Source: Pelargonium tetragonum (lineage: Eukaryota > Streptophyta > Magnoliopsida > Geraniales > Geraniaceae). From it: a stretch of DNA of 64,000 bases. The notes under the pieces are model-generated. The model saw only the letters and a list, made by a program, of their open reading frames with translations, was not told the origin of the DNA and searched no databases. The position numbers were made by a program, and so were the translations under genes. Location: positions 62,001 through 126,000 of the forward strand of contig JAYMTL010000004.1 of the NCBI GenBank assembly GCA_036897445.1, read 5' to 3'. Positions 35,013-46,975 of this stretch are shown here, in pieces; positions within the stretch are counted from its first letter, which is position 1; the number at the start of each line of letters is the position of its first letter.

Positions 35013-38000
35013 TGTTTTGGAAAAAAGTCTATTTTTTATTCGTTTGATAAACCTGGGTTGTTACTCCTATTATATAAAGGGACCTCCTTGAGAGTCTAGT
35101 CTCTCCTTAAAAACCCTAAACTCAGCTCTCCCTAATTAGTGGATTCTTTTTTAAAGTAACCCTTGTTGAAAGCTGGACCTAGGTCAATAGAAATTTTATA
35201 AAATTCCGGAGTAGCAGCCCAGGCTCCTTTCTAAATATCCCTTACTTGTAAAGTGCCACAAGAGACTTAAAGCAGGTGCATTACTTAAGGGCTTCTTTTA
35301 TCTTCTTACTTGATAAATATACCTGAGTTTTTATAAGCATTTCGGGATTCCTTTTTACGATTACATGTGCTATGGAAAAGAGTCTAAATTCTACCTGCAT
35401 CTTTGCAACTACTCTTTAGCTTTCTGGGGCCTTACCCCTTCTTTATTCTTCAGATTTAATTTGTTAGTTTTTATAGAAACCCGCAGGTGTATAAAAAAAG
35501 AAGAGTGCACCCCTATTGAATATAAATTAGAAAAAGTAAGGGACTCCCTTCAGAAGAATTAAGCACGGACTAAAAGTTTGACTTCAGAGTTTAAAGGAGT
35601 CCTTAATCCAGCAGGGTTATATGGAATGCCTGAAAGTTATTAGATTAGTTCAATACAAAGCTTTACCCAAATTTTTGAATTGCTCCGCTGCGAAATAATA
35701 CATAAATCTCTTCTGTGGCGAGTCCGTTTCCTCTGTTTTATTTAAACAATCTTCTAAATCTTTTTATAATTACTGTAAAGTATTGTTAAAAAAACCTATT
35801 TAGGAATTTTTAGCTTAATCGATAGACTATAACTAGAGTCAAATTATCGTTTCTTGAAGGGTCTAGCTTGGTGTAAACCTGCCCTTAATTAGAGGAAATA
35901 ATCCTCAGCGATCCGGTTGGAAATGACTCTATTAAAAATGTCTCTTAAAAGAAGTTAGAAATCTCAATATATGAAAAGCAAGAATGGGTGTTCCTTCAGA
36001 TGTAAAAAACCAATTACAAGGTTTCGGCGATAAAGGAAAGAATTTATATAAATTTTGGCACTCCCCCGACGGCTTCGTTTTCATTATTCTTAACCTTTTC
36101 ATTTTAAAAAGAGTTTACTTTTATTAAGGCTTTGAAGTTGGGGAATCCCCTGTTGCGGATATTTGTTAAAAGAAAAGCTCCCTGCGCTATATTTTAATAA
36201 GTAAGCAAACCCTTGTACTATTGGAAACCACCGGGTAGAAAACGATTAAGTTCATGTATCTAATCGAAAGTTTAAAAGATAGTGAATTCGCAGGAGTTAG
36301 GGAATTCCTAAATATTTTGGATTATCCTAGATTGCTTGTCGAAGAACTTTCTGTTTAGTTAAGAGCAGGGGTTGCTTTTATTCAAGAGGATCTTAAAAGA
36401 ATTCTGTTCCTTTATTTTTTATTGAGAAAAAGAAAACGAGAGTTAAAAAGTAGTCAATTTGAATTTATCCAATCTAGTTCCATCGAGTAGGACAAATTTA
36501 GAACTGTGGAATTTTCGCCTCCTGTATTTCGAGGTGCTCTTTATCTTTCTTTTTTTAAACAATCTTAATCATCTTTTGCTGATCTTACCTCTAGGCTAAA
36601 CGAGATCAAGATATAGTAAACAAGTTACCTAATGACTTTCATGAACTTGAGAAAAAGTTTAAAAGCTCGGCTTTTTCTTGAACGGAGCCAAACTCTTGAG
36701 GTGTGGCCAGTCTATGCTAATAGGATCCTTGATTGAAAAGGTAAGGTTAGAGCTTGAATGCTTTAAATTTTTAGGAATTCCCTTGTTATTACAGTATAGG
36801 CGTTTAATGGCCTAAATGTAGACTTACTCGAGGAGGAAGCCCGATGTAGAGACAACTTATAAAGAATTGATAGCTTTTGGAATCGCACCCTATATTTCTA
36901 TTCTATTTAATCTTCTTATACTTTTTTTATACCTATAAACACCTGTAAATAATTAATATAGATTTAATGGAAATAAGGACCCCGCAATATATAAGAGAGA
37001 AATATTGCAGTCCTAATTTAAGGTTTTACTAACCCTTTCACTAAGAATTTCCTAGGGATTCCCAGGATTTTATATCGGCAAGGTAGGACTCCTGTGGGTC
37101 GTTTCTCTACAGTCTTTTATACACAAGACTTCTGTTTTATACGTTATTCCTAAGTTGTTTCACCCCCTGTGGTTTGGTTGGACTAAATGTAAATAAGATC
37201 TTGTTGGTATTAGGCTTTTTCTTAACTATTATAGTTATAGGGTTTTTCAACTCTCCTGCTTATTTTTTGTAGGACTTTCAACTATCCAAGACTTTTTTAA
37301 GGATTCGACTTATACTCACCACACTAACAGATATATCTAGATTAGGCCTTGCGGCTAGATCAATTTCCCGCAGAATAAGTAATCAATTACTTTTGTAGGA
37401 TTGCTATATAGTATTAACTTCTGAATAGTTCTTATTGACCTTTTAATTAAAAAATCTTTGTTGTTGTAACAAAGCTCTAACTCCGGGCATGTAAAAGATT
37501 TCACAAGGGCCGCTTTTCCTCTTGGCTTATGGGTAGTAAATCTTCGAGAGCTGGGTAGCATTCGTCTTTCTGTAATAGACATAAGTAACAAAAGGAATTC
37601 GCATTCTTGTTTCACTAAAACCAAGTTTCGTACTCTTAACCTATGGTCGCTTACTGATTCGGAATAGGAGTAACAGAAAATTCTAAAAGTCATATTAAAA
37701 AAAAAAGAATAAAGAATCTAGCACCCAAATACCCAAGAGTCTCGTTTATAAATAAGCTTCTTTTTATTTCTCAGACTAGTTGCTCTTTCTTTAGAATTCT
37801 CTTGAATTAAAGCTACTTTACGAGTCTACAAGACTATTCCGCTGTTTCGCGTATAGGCCCTGCTTATTTTAGAAATGAAATCCTATACAAGGCAAAGATT
37901 TATGTTTGTACAACCTGAATAAAGGTATACCCGGAGCTCCTTTAAGAGCAGAAATATCTAATACATACGCGTAAAGAGAGTGAATTTTATCCTACAATCC

Positions 38001-41000
38001 TTCTTATGTCAAGTTTTCTACTAAAGTTTGAACCTTAGAGACAAGGCTGTCAATTTCTTATAACTGAATAGACTAGAGTAGCTCTAATTTCTTTTGCTGT
38101 AACTAAAGAGGCCCCTACTTATAGTTCTTATCTGAGAGAGGGGTTTTCAATTCTTAAATATGTAGTTTTAAGGTGTACCTATCACAGTAATAGTACTGCT
38201 TAAATATAAAAGGAAGATCTTTCGAGGATACACAGGGTTTTAACCAAAAGGGATCCGGAGTAAATTCAAGAAATCCTGAATTTATAGACTCTTAATTTTA
38301 CACACGGGGCCCCTTCTATACCAAAGGGGTCTTCTATGATACACCCAACAGTAACCAAGGTTGAGCCTTCTCTAGAAATGGAAACTACGATACTAATACC
38401 GGGTTTACTAGAGTAATCAGTGTATCCTAGGTTAATTAGAGCCTTTAGAGCACAAAGCATTAGATAAGATACGAAAGAAACTTAAGAAAATCCTTTCTAT
38501 CTTTCTTTTATTTATATACACAAAGCGACGACCCCCCGCGAAGAACGCAGCTATTCCTCTGTCTAAAAAGGGGTATATTATGAATTAACCCGGGGAAATC
38601 CTAAGTGCTTATCTTATTTTAGTGTCAATTTTCTAACTAAAGTCTTAATATTTATTTGTCTTAAAGGACCTCCTATCGAAACAATCGCAGTTATATCGCT
38701 GTACTGTATTTATTAAATTTAGACATACCCTTCAATCAAAAGGGGGAGCCAAAAACAACCTATGGAAGATGGAAGTTAGTCCGGAGTCCTCTTATTTTAA
38801 TGAGATCCCAACGGTATCCTTAATTGTCAAATTTGATACTCACACTCAAAGTTTTTGAAACGACTCTGTATTTTTTTCTAAGTCATTTCAATTTACTCAT
38901 AACAGGCTTACCTACACGAATCCATTAATCCAGCAGTAATATACAAAAAAACTAAATATTGTATCTGAGTTTCACTTCTATATACTGCTAACTCTAGTAT
39001 TCTTAATAAGACTTTTTATTTCCTAATAGAAGTTTTTTCTTCACTTTAAGTTACCTGCGGAGAGCTCTGGGTTACCTATAAATTCTCTACCAAGTTTTTA
39101 ACATATTATGTATCTATCGACTCTATAATCAACTTGTTGAAGATGAATAGGAAGCTCTCTCTCCCTTTGAAAGTTTTTTATGCCCTTTTTGCGTGACGAT
39201 AACCCTACTGATAAAGCATTACTGTGTAAATAAGGAGTACTGAATTCTACAGCTTGATAGAAACTACAAAGTTCTTAAATTTTATGACTATGTACCGGAT
39301 ATCCTCAAGAATTGAGTTTAACTATATTGCACATGGAGTCCCGGACAGGATTGTTCCTTTTAACTTTTATATCCTAATTTCTAAATCTCTGCAGTATCCT
39401 GTTTACTAAAAACCCCCATAGCTAGAACTACTTGTATCTATTATTTAAAGAGACTTCCACACTTATTCTTTCGTGAATCTATAACTCCAGCTTCCTTTTA
39501 CAGGACCTTATAATAACGCAATTTCTAAGACAGATATTTTAAATGAAATAGGGGTGCGCGCATAAAAAACTAACAAAAACGGATACCTAGTATAGACTGC
39601 TTAAAAAATATTCGCTTATAAAGGAATGATAGGATCTGTGAGCTAAGGAAATGAAAACCGGTTCAAGGAAAATGCAGTTTGATTGGGTTTAATATATAGG
39701 TTAAACTAAAAATTTTAATAAACAAAAAAAGGATTCTTTCCTTTCTAACTAATTGAACGGAATTTTGGGTCTTTTTTAAGACTCTATAGAAGCCACGATG
39801 AAGGGATTGGTCTACCAGACGTAAAAAATACAATAGGGCAAGGACTCCCCAAGGAAATGCCAATAGTAAACTTCAAAACCTTTTGACAGATACTTCCAGG
39901 AATTTAAGAGCTCCAATAGAATTAAAAGCTTACCGAAAATAAGAGTTCTTTGGCAGGGTATAACAAGACTTTGGAAAAAGGAAATCCGAATTACACTCCT
40001 CTATAAAAGGGTAAAGTGAGGGACTAAATAATAAGACTACTTTCCCTTTTTGGAAGAGCATCCTATTTACCTAGGAACCCTTGAGTAAAACTTTAGGCTC
40101 TCAAAGAAAAAAGTAACTCTTGTATAAAACCTCTCGGAGAAGTCCAAAACAAATACTATAGAGGAGCGGGAATTCCTTGTTATTAATTACAATATTGGGA
40201 GGTTCCGTACTTAGACTTTTTAATTTCGAAGCCCTTGTAGTATCCAAGCAAAGTCAAAAAATTTTTTTTTACAGTTACCGAGATTTACTTGCCAAAAGCA
40301 GAAAAAAAGAGGAGTTGTATAATTTTATCATAACCGCGAAAGATTTTTAGAGTTACATGCCTAATTTTTACGAAAGAAAGCTCCTATGAATTCAATCTCT
40401 TTCCATTTTAATGTACAAAGCCTCGGGAATGCCCTCTTATTACTTAGGTTTCTGTAAGTTTTTCTTGTGCTAGCTTTAATGCTACCAAGAGTCACTCGGT
40501 TTTAGTCTAGAAGCAAGAATTTGAATACTACTAAACGCATTTCGAATTGAGATTCTAGGAAATCCAGTAGTGAAGGTTATAAGACCGAAGCATCCCACTT
40601 TATAAAAGAAAGTAACTATAAACCCGCTTGTATTTTCTAAGGGTACTCTTGGGGAAAGAAGAGCAATAGCTTATAAGTCTAAGAAATAAAGAACTAAAGC
40701 AAGTAAAGGTATATAAACTCTAAGCAATAATTAAAAGTTTTAGGCAGCTAATACAAAATGAAAAGCTCAAACTCCTCAAGAACTAGGCTAAATCCTGCAG
40801 TAATTAAAAAGGACTTCTAGTCTTTCTTTTTCAAAGGGGGATTTTACTAGAAAAGTGCCTTGGATATTAAAAAGAAATTAGGGAAAAATTGCTTAATTAA
40901 AGTATATGCCGGAAAATTCCGCACATAACGATAAGGGTTCCCTTTAATTAAGAAATTTTAGCTAAAAGTTTGTCCGTAATTTTGTCAGGGTTGTTCTGGG

Positions 41001-41729
41001 AAGGCTGCTAACAATTTCGAATGGACTTAAATTAGTTAGTTTTACACTTTCAATTACCTGGTTAGGGCTTTTATGAGGAAAAAGAAGATTGCATTTTCCG
41101 TGCAAAAATGACATATAACTTAGGCAATACGGCTTCGATAAGGGAACCTATTTCATACGACGCCCAGTTAGCGGGAGTTTCAAGTCCAGACAATATAATA
41201 AAAGCGGGTTCTCTTAAATCCAACTTACACTGACATATTAAATAAAAAATCCTTCGCGTATGTCTTCTCCTTGTTTGTGAAAAGCCCGTCACGTAGAAAA
41301 AACCTACTACACATAAATAATCAAGGGTTTCCTTTAGTCTAAAATTGAGTATATAATGAAGGTTAAAGTTTTGGATAATAGTTATATAGAAGTCCTTCTA
41401 GTTTTAGGAGTACCTGGACTCTTATTTCTTTTCTAAAGCTTTGGTTTTAGCTCGCTACGCCCGAGCAAATTAAAGGCCTTGTTCGTGAACTAAAACGCCT
41501 TATAACTAATTAGAATTCGTAGGTTAAAGGCAGAAGGCACCCCAGTAAAGCCAAGTTACTCCCTTCAAGGGTTCTGGACTAAGCTATTTTTATTGTATTT
41601 ATTCACTCCTTGTGATAAAAAACTAAAGTTTATTTCTATAATTAGTTAGTAGCTAATTCTAAATTATCTATATGGAAAACCGAAAAAAATTTTGGTTGAA
41701 CGAGGACTTATAATATAAAAAAGGATAGA

Positions 41730-41742
41730 GCTCTACCGAAGT
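41730..41742 (-). pseudogene. D-arm-like relic
   Basis: On the minus strand ACTTCGGTAGAGC matches the D-loop and second D-stem half of a standard tRNA (AGnnnGGTAGAGC). No T arm follows at tRNA distance. It is short enough to be chance. Confidence 0.2.
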
Positions 41743-42968
41743 CTCTTGATAATATTTATATATTAAGGTATCAATTATTAACGTAGGACCTACTAGCACG
41801 ACGGAAATGAGCACAAAAAGCGTAATATATTACAAATCGTGCCCAAGTAAAGCTAAAGCATTAAAGAAACCTTTTCGATTTAAGGAATATCCCCAGTATA
41901 AATCTTCAATTTTACAGAAAGAAGCCTTTAAGTCTTTTTAGAATAGCACCATCTCTATCGGACGAGATAAATTTCCTTATTGCCTTGAATCTACTTTGCC
42001 GAGGAATCCTAACCTAAAAGGCTGAGCAGAAGTAGATTGTTATCCCACGATATTGTATAAATCCAGAGATATAATTATAATAAAGAGGGGAAGGACATAA
42101 CTGTATGAACGATATAAAAATGTAATATTATAGTTTTACCACGTATGGTGTACGGTCAGCAGACAAACGAATAAAAAGTCTCCTCCTATTTAGACAAAGG
42201 AACTGTAAAACCAGAAACCCAGTTAAGAGGAAACCCCTATTAAGGGTAATTTTAAGGACATTAAAAATAACCATTAGGCGAGCCTATAGGCTCAAAAAAA
42301 CTCTAAAGCGTAAATCCCTTTAGAGGACTAAGCTGCCCACTTTTCAAAGCATTTTTGAAACTTTAGTATTCGTAATGTTGATATTAAAAGCAAGTGTCTT
42401 CCTATCTTACTTTCAAGCTGTTTTAGCAAGAGCACTTCTTCGAGCTTTTAGCCAAGACTTTAGTCCGAATCATCAATTTCCGTTTAATTGATTTTATACC
42501 TTTCTATCAATTCTTAATATTACACTGCAGGTATGTACAGTCAAGACCTTTTTCCTGCTTTTCTTAGTCTTATGAACTGCTCAATTTTTGTGTTAGCTTC
42601 TTTATAGGCGAGTTATACTAAATATTCATCAATAGGCCTGTGTTAATAAAAGACTTCTTTAAGACTTTTCCAATAATAAGCAGACTACCCCAAAGGTTTG
42701 CAAAGGAAAGGCTCCTATAAAAAATTTCTCAACTTTCTACCCATGTAAATTAACTCAAAGTTTATCTAAAGTTACCAGGATTTTACTTTGTACTGCGTGA
42801 TTCTTTAGGCAGAGTATAGAGTGCATCGCTAGTAGGGTGCCCGGTGGATTTTCTAATTCTTTTTATGGCTAAAGTTAATCTTATGCCAATGATATAGGGA
42901 TATAGGAGATTTTGCTTGGATTAATTATCAGGGCTTTATTCAGGGAGACCCTTCTTAATCATAATTTG

Positions 42969-42982
42969 CATTCCAATGTATA
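42969..42982 (+). repeat. Shortened relative of the 20-bp repeat
   Basis: CATTCCAATGTATA matches 14 bases of the repeat at 9089 and 29441, then diverges. Confidence 0.4.
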
Positions 42983-43521
42983 GAGTATACTCCTTTCCCA
43001 GCCTATAGTTTAACCAGACTTTACCCTGAGTCTCTGCTAGGAAGTGCTTTATTCTATATATAAGAGAGCTGTTTTAAAAATGAATTTTACATTATGTCTC
43101 GACTTCGCTTAGGTATGGATCCCGTGTAAGTTTCTTGACTAATGCTACTTTTTTATATCCGGCATTCTTTTTATGAAGCGTTTCCTTCTGTTCTGACGAG
43201 CACCCCTGTTGTAAAAGCCCTCCAATCCTATAGAGATGCGGTGCAACCCGAGACTAAACTAGAGGAACTCCTTTCGAGATATTAATCCCTATATAAGCAA
43301 GCTCTATTCATAAGCTTCTAAGTTTTATATCAGACTTTGATTTTCAGGAATGAGATTTATCTCGGAATTGGGATAGAAAATATCTTGATCTAACGTTGGT
43401 ATTTCAAAGATTGAGAGTCTTTTCCATCGGAATATCTGGCTGGTAAATAGCACAAGAACTCTCTCTGAAAAAATCTAGGATTCTTAGCTGTATGAATATA
43501 ATAAAATTAGAAATTCGAAAT

Positions 43522-43537
43522 TTAGGGGTACCCCTAA
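43522..43537. repeat. Perfect 16-bp palindrome TTAGGGG/CCCCTAA
   Basis: TTAGGGGTACCCCTAA is its own reverse complement. Like the element at 34991, it is an A/T-flanked GGGG/CCCC core. It lies inside a 97-codon minus-strand frame, which argues that the frame is not coding. Confidence 0.75.
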
Positions 43538-43899
43538 GGTAAAAAATCTTACCAATCTCAAAGTGAGACTTAATTCTGTAAACCCATCGCGTCATAAAAG
43601 CTGAGAATGTCGAACTAAAGTCAAAGTATAAGTTATATTTCAAAAATTCTACTAAAGGGTATTCCTTAAAAAGCTTCCTTTTGGAAGAGATCCACATCTA
43701 CACTAACTAAAAATATATAAAAAAAATATACATAAAGAAACAAAAAGACTAATAACTAAAAAGGGGTCTCGTGATGGGCCATTGGTTGAATTTGAACTTT
43801 TAAGTGTACGGGTTTTTTAGCAGATTGACTAGTGCATTTGAAACCACCTCTTGTCCCAGCTTCGCGAAAGTTTATTTACCAGTGTTGATGGCGTGTTTT

Positions 43900-44690
43900 A
43901 TTAAATTTTTAGTGTCTAATGCTCTTAAGTGGTAACTTTTATTTTGTTCTTTTAGTTCTTAGTTACTATAATGTATTCTTAGATAGGTTAATAAGTTAAT
44001 AAAGGATAAGTATAGAAAGAGAGATAGGCTATTTACAAGTTATAGTTAGAAGGGCTATCGCACCTAAACAAATAGGAGTTGTCTTAGTATCTTGTAAGGA
44101 AAAGCCCTACTTATATCGGAGGCGCAAACTAGAACTTCTAATATTACTTTTTAAGGACCTCCTTCTAAATTTCTTTAACAAAAAGCACTGCTACAACATA
44201 GTCTTTGTCTAGTTGAGCACCCCTTTATCAACGGTCTAACCCCATCCAGACCTCCTCACCAAAAAAATGATAATGACAGTCTTGCCCCTAACTTTCTTTA
44301 TAGTAGATCCTTGCTAGCACTGGCTTCTAAACTTGTTGGTAAAACTACTACACTTTGAAATACCTAAAAAACTTTTTAAAAACCTCTTACTATGATTATC
44401 GCCAACAAGCCCTTGTAAGAGCCCCTTATCTTATTTCTTATTACGAAAATCTAACTCTGGGCAGCATCCCAAAAACAAGCTTGTACAAGCACAACCCTTA
44501 CTCTTAATTTAGCTTTCTAGATTCATTTTGAAACTATTCCTATACTTCCACTTCCCAACTAAAGATCCAGTAACGCATCACAGCGAAAAAGAGCGCTAAA
44601 ACCTTTTACCTATGGAACCGACAGTGTAGGATCCCCAGGGAGGCTTCTACTCCTTATAAACTAAAGGGCCTTGTATTGCATAAGTTTCAA
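43900..44690. other. Island: T-rich leader followed by C-rich DNA
   Basis: The first part (to about 44100) is rich in TTAGT, TTAATAAG and GTATTCTTAG and contains ATAGGAGTTGTCTTAGT at 44072-44088, the opening of the island element at 45999. From 44160 to 44600 C greatly exceeds G; in 44221-44280 I count 20 C and 6 G. No frame reaches 60 codons and no RNA gene is visible. Confidence 0.45.
44072..44088 (+). repeat. Island element, 5' fragment only
   Basis: These 17 bases are identical to 45999-46015, the start of the best island-element copy, but the rest of the element, including the conserved end block, is not found downstream. Confidence 0.55.
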
Positions 44691-45600
44691 TCTTTTAGAA
44701 GCAAGAATACTATCCAACGAGTTTAGATATCGAGGAAACTCCTAACAGAAAGTCCAGGCGAAAGCTTCGAAGCAGGCGGACCTCTAAAATTATAAAGATA
44801 CGAAAAGGGAGGACTCCTAATAGTACCAAAGTTATACCTCGGTGGAGTATTCTAATACCTAACCGCTTACTTAATATATTCTCAGAAAGGGAGTTTTGTA
44901 ACATAACAAAAAATCCTACATCGAAGGACTCTTTAAATTAAAAAGTGAAATTTAGAGTACTTATAATAAAAAAGCTAAAGCAGAGAAAAATGTAGAGCGT
45001 GCTTTATATTCCCTAAAAAGAAAAGAAATTCGCTCTTTAATGGAGCTGCTGTGTAAATTATGTACTAGTCCTATTTTATTTATAATAGGAAAGTTTTGTA
45101 GTTTCCCTAATACAAAGGGTCTATCATTTTTTATCTCTACTAAACTTAAACTAAGGAATTCCCTAGTAAACCATATTACAGGAGAAATTTTTTATAAGGG
45201 GTCCTCGAAAGTTTTACCTTATAGCAAAAGCGTAATAAATAATAAGGAAAACTAAGGCCTCGATGTGCCTTCCTTATACAGGTACTTAATGCCGTGCGGT
45301 TAAAGGGTTTTGCCTCTAAACAGTCCGGGCATGCGGTAGGGGAGTTTTTGAATCTCCTTGCTAAACTAAAGCTAAAGAGGGGTTACTTCGCACCTTGCTA
45401 GTTGATACACAATATAATGGATTGCGCCTCAGTAATTCCATATTTTTTAGATAAAAGCTTTTTTTATTTTTCCTCTGGATTTTTTCTTCTAATTTCAGTA
45501 AAGATATGGAGCATCTCCGTGCTTTTTGGATAATCCAGGACTAGAATGGGAAATTTCTTTATATAGGTTAAGAACCCGGGCTCCCACTTTCCTTTAGTTT
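44691..45600. other. Motif-dense AT-rich DNA, no gene found
   Basis: Two chance-length frames (64 codons, 44710 minus; 71 codons, 45040 plus) occur. The motif is present as GGAATTCC at 45155-45162 and in GGGGTCCTCG near 45198. Nothing else is recognised. Confidence 0.45.
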
Positions 45601-46130
45601 AGAAAAGACTTTGTTTCCTTACTCGACCTAGCAGGCTTACTTGTTTTATCTTTCCTTCTTGACTTTTTGTTTTAATTGTTTGACTTAGCCTCTTCTTTTT
45701 TATGTTACTTGCTTGACTTAATTGCTTTGAGTTAATACTTGCGCGCTATACTCTGTTTCTTATTAGGAGTTAAGAAATTGGGAGTAAGAGAAGTAGGAGC
45801 TGTGCGCTTATTGTTGTTATTGTCCTTTTGTACAAATGTTTTATGCTTATGGGTTTCTATTTTTGTATTATTCTATTCTCTTGTATTAGTATATTCGTGT
45901 ACTTATATAGTTTATTAGTTAATAGATATTAGTTAGATCTGGAATTAGCTATTAGTTGTTTAATTAGATTTTTGTTAAGTAAGAGAATGATAGTTTGCAT
46001 AGGAGTTGTCTTAGTCTAAGGTGTATTCTTCTTGTTCTATGTAGTTATTACTACAGAGCGGATTAGGCCCTATAAGAAAGAAGATTTTCTAGTTGGCGTA
46101 CCTGACTGTATCATAGCGAAAGGAGGGAAA
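45601..46130. other. Island: T-rich leader plus conserved element
   Basis: The plus strand is strongly T-rich, with repeated TTGACTT (three in 45650-45720), TTGTTATTG and TTAGTTA words, and the purine/pyrimidine motif is absent. The island ends in the conserved element at 45999-46123. Leader and element recur together at 57540-57911, so the unit could be about 0.4-0.5 kb. No open frame reaches 60 codons. Confidence 0.5.
45999..46123 (+). repeat. Island element, best copy (copy 2)
   Basis: It aligns with 57808-57911 and 27128-27217. Landmarks in order: TTAGTCT-AAGG, a T-rich stretch, AGTTATTA, a block GGATTAGGCCCT, then the end block 46090-46123 (TAGTTGGCGTA-C-CTGACTGTA-T-CATAGCGAAAGG), which differs at 2 of 34 positions from 57878-57911. 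The end block is better conserved than the rest, implying constraint or a recently copied end. I see no terminal inverted repeats or target-site duplication. It could be a regulatory or replication element, a non-coding RNA end, or a small mobile element. Confidence 0.6.
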
Positions 46131-46975
46131 GATAAGAAATTATAATGAATATACATACTTACAACCACCATCAACAAGAATTTCACTTTTGTTCATTTAC
46201 TGGAATTTAATTGCTAGAGCTCTCTAAATTACTTAGGACCCCTTTGTTAAGCCCTATCTTAAACCGGGTACTCTGAAGCTTACTTACCTACTAGAAACAG
46301 GAGGAGCTATCTGTTAATAACTTACCCTAGATTTTGAGCTAAAGGGGTAATTCCTGTAGTTGTTTAACAAGAAAGCTTTTCGTTTATTGTCTTCTTGGGA
46401 TCCCCTGAACCCAGAATCTGCAACTTAACCGGTTAAATTTTACCTTTTTATTAGTCAATTTCCTTCTAGATCTTTGAGTGAGATACTAACATATAAAAAA
46501 AGAACTTCTTTATTACTTAAGTAAGTAGAAATATGTTCCTTGAAAAACTTATTTCCTGTAAATGAAAAGGCTAGAACTTGACCAACCCGCTTGGAAACCC
46601 GATTTTCTTAAAACGGGCTTTCACTTGGCTTTCCCCGACCCCTAAAAGGACTAACCCTAGGTTTGTTCTAACGGGCTTGGGATTAAGGAACATGACGTCC
46701 CCTCACTTCCTTGGTATTCCTTCTCCTATTGTAACCCGTAGTTGTTAGATAGTAGAGTATTCTTTTTTGGCATATTTTTCCTGTTCTTTGCTTTGGAGCT
46801 ACACTTGGTAAGTTGAGTATCCTAGATAATAGAACGGGGATCCTTTAGAGCCCCTGCCTACTTCTAAACTTTTGTTTTCTTCTGCATTCCTACTTTGTTA
46901 TTCTTCATAACTTTCACTTCAGTTCTTTACTGGACTGGAAACTCATGACATGACTAAAGTAATCAATCCTTATTC
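46131..46975. other. C-biased flank, no gene found
   Basis: C/T-rich words (TTACTTACCTAC, CTTGGTATTCC, CCCCTCAC) and only scattered purine/pyrimidine motifs. No frame reaches 60 codons and no RNA gene is visible. Confidence 0.4.

Larger units (their letters stand above)
27641..36000. other. Motif-dense AT-rich DNA, no gene found
   Basis: Regular purine/pyrimidine motifs occur throughout, the best being the inverted repeat at 34991. Frames of 62-77 codons (31296 minus, 33161 minus, 34650, 35365) have chance length and no family motif. A D-arm-like ACTCATTGGTTGAC at 30823-30836 is followed by AAGGGTTGAATA, a possible weak tRNA relic. AGTGGTAGAGG on the minus strand at 31609-31619 also resembles a D arm. 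A phrase like a large-subunit rRNA sequence at 30999 was rejected. Confidence 0.5.
36001..43899. other. Motif-dense AT-rich DNA, no gene found
   Basis: Holds the longest open frame of the window (112 codons, minus strand, 37355-37693) and one of 97 codons (43404-43697 minus). Both contain purine/pyrimidine motifs at background spacing, and I recognise no domain in their products. Motif spacing in 39728-40424 is about 35-65 bp. D-arm-like words lie at 39205 (CTACTGATAAAGCAT), 39083 (minus, ACTTGGTAGAGAA) and 41730 (minus, ACTTCGGTAGAGC). A 13-base match AGGAGGAAGCCCG links 36831 with 24401. Confidence 0.5.

Noticed and set aside
37355-37693. 112-codon minus-strand frame, longest in the window
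   Set aside because: About 0.5 frames of this length are expected by chance. No domain is recognised, and it contains background motifs at normal spacing.
43404-43697. 97-codon minus-strand frame
   Set aside because: It contains a perfect 16-bp palindrome of the dispersed type and has no recognisable family motif.
46090-46123. Group II intron domain V (because of GCGAAAGG)
   Set aside because: The complementary arm and catalytic AGC triad context are not present.
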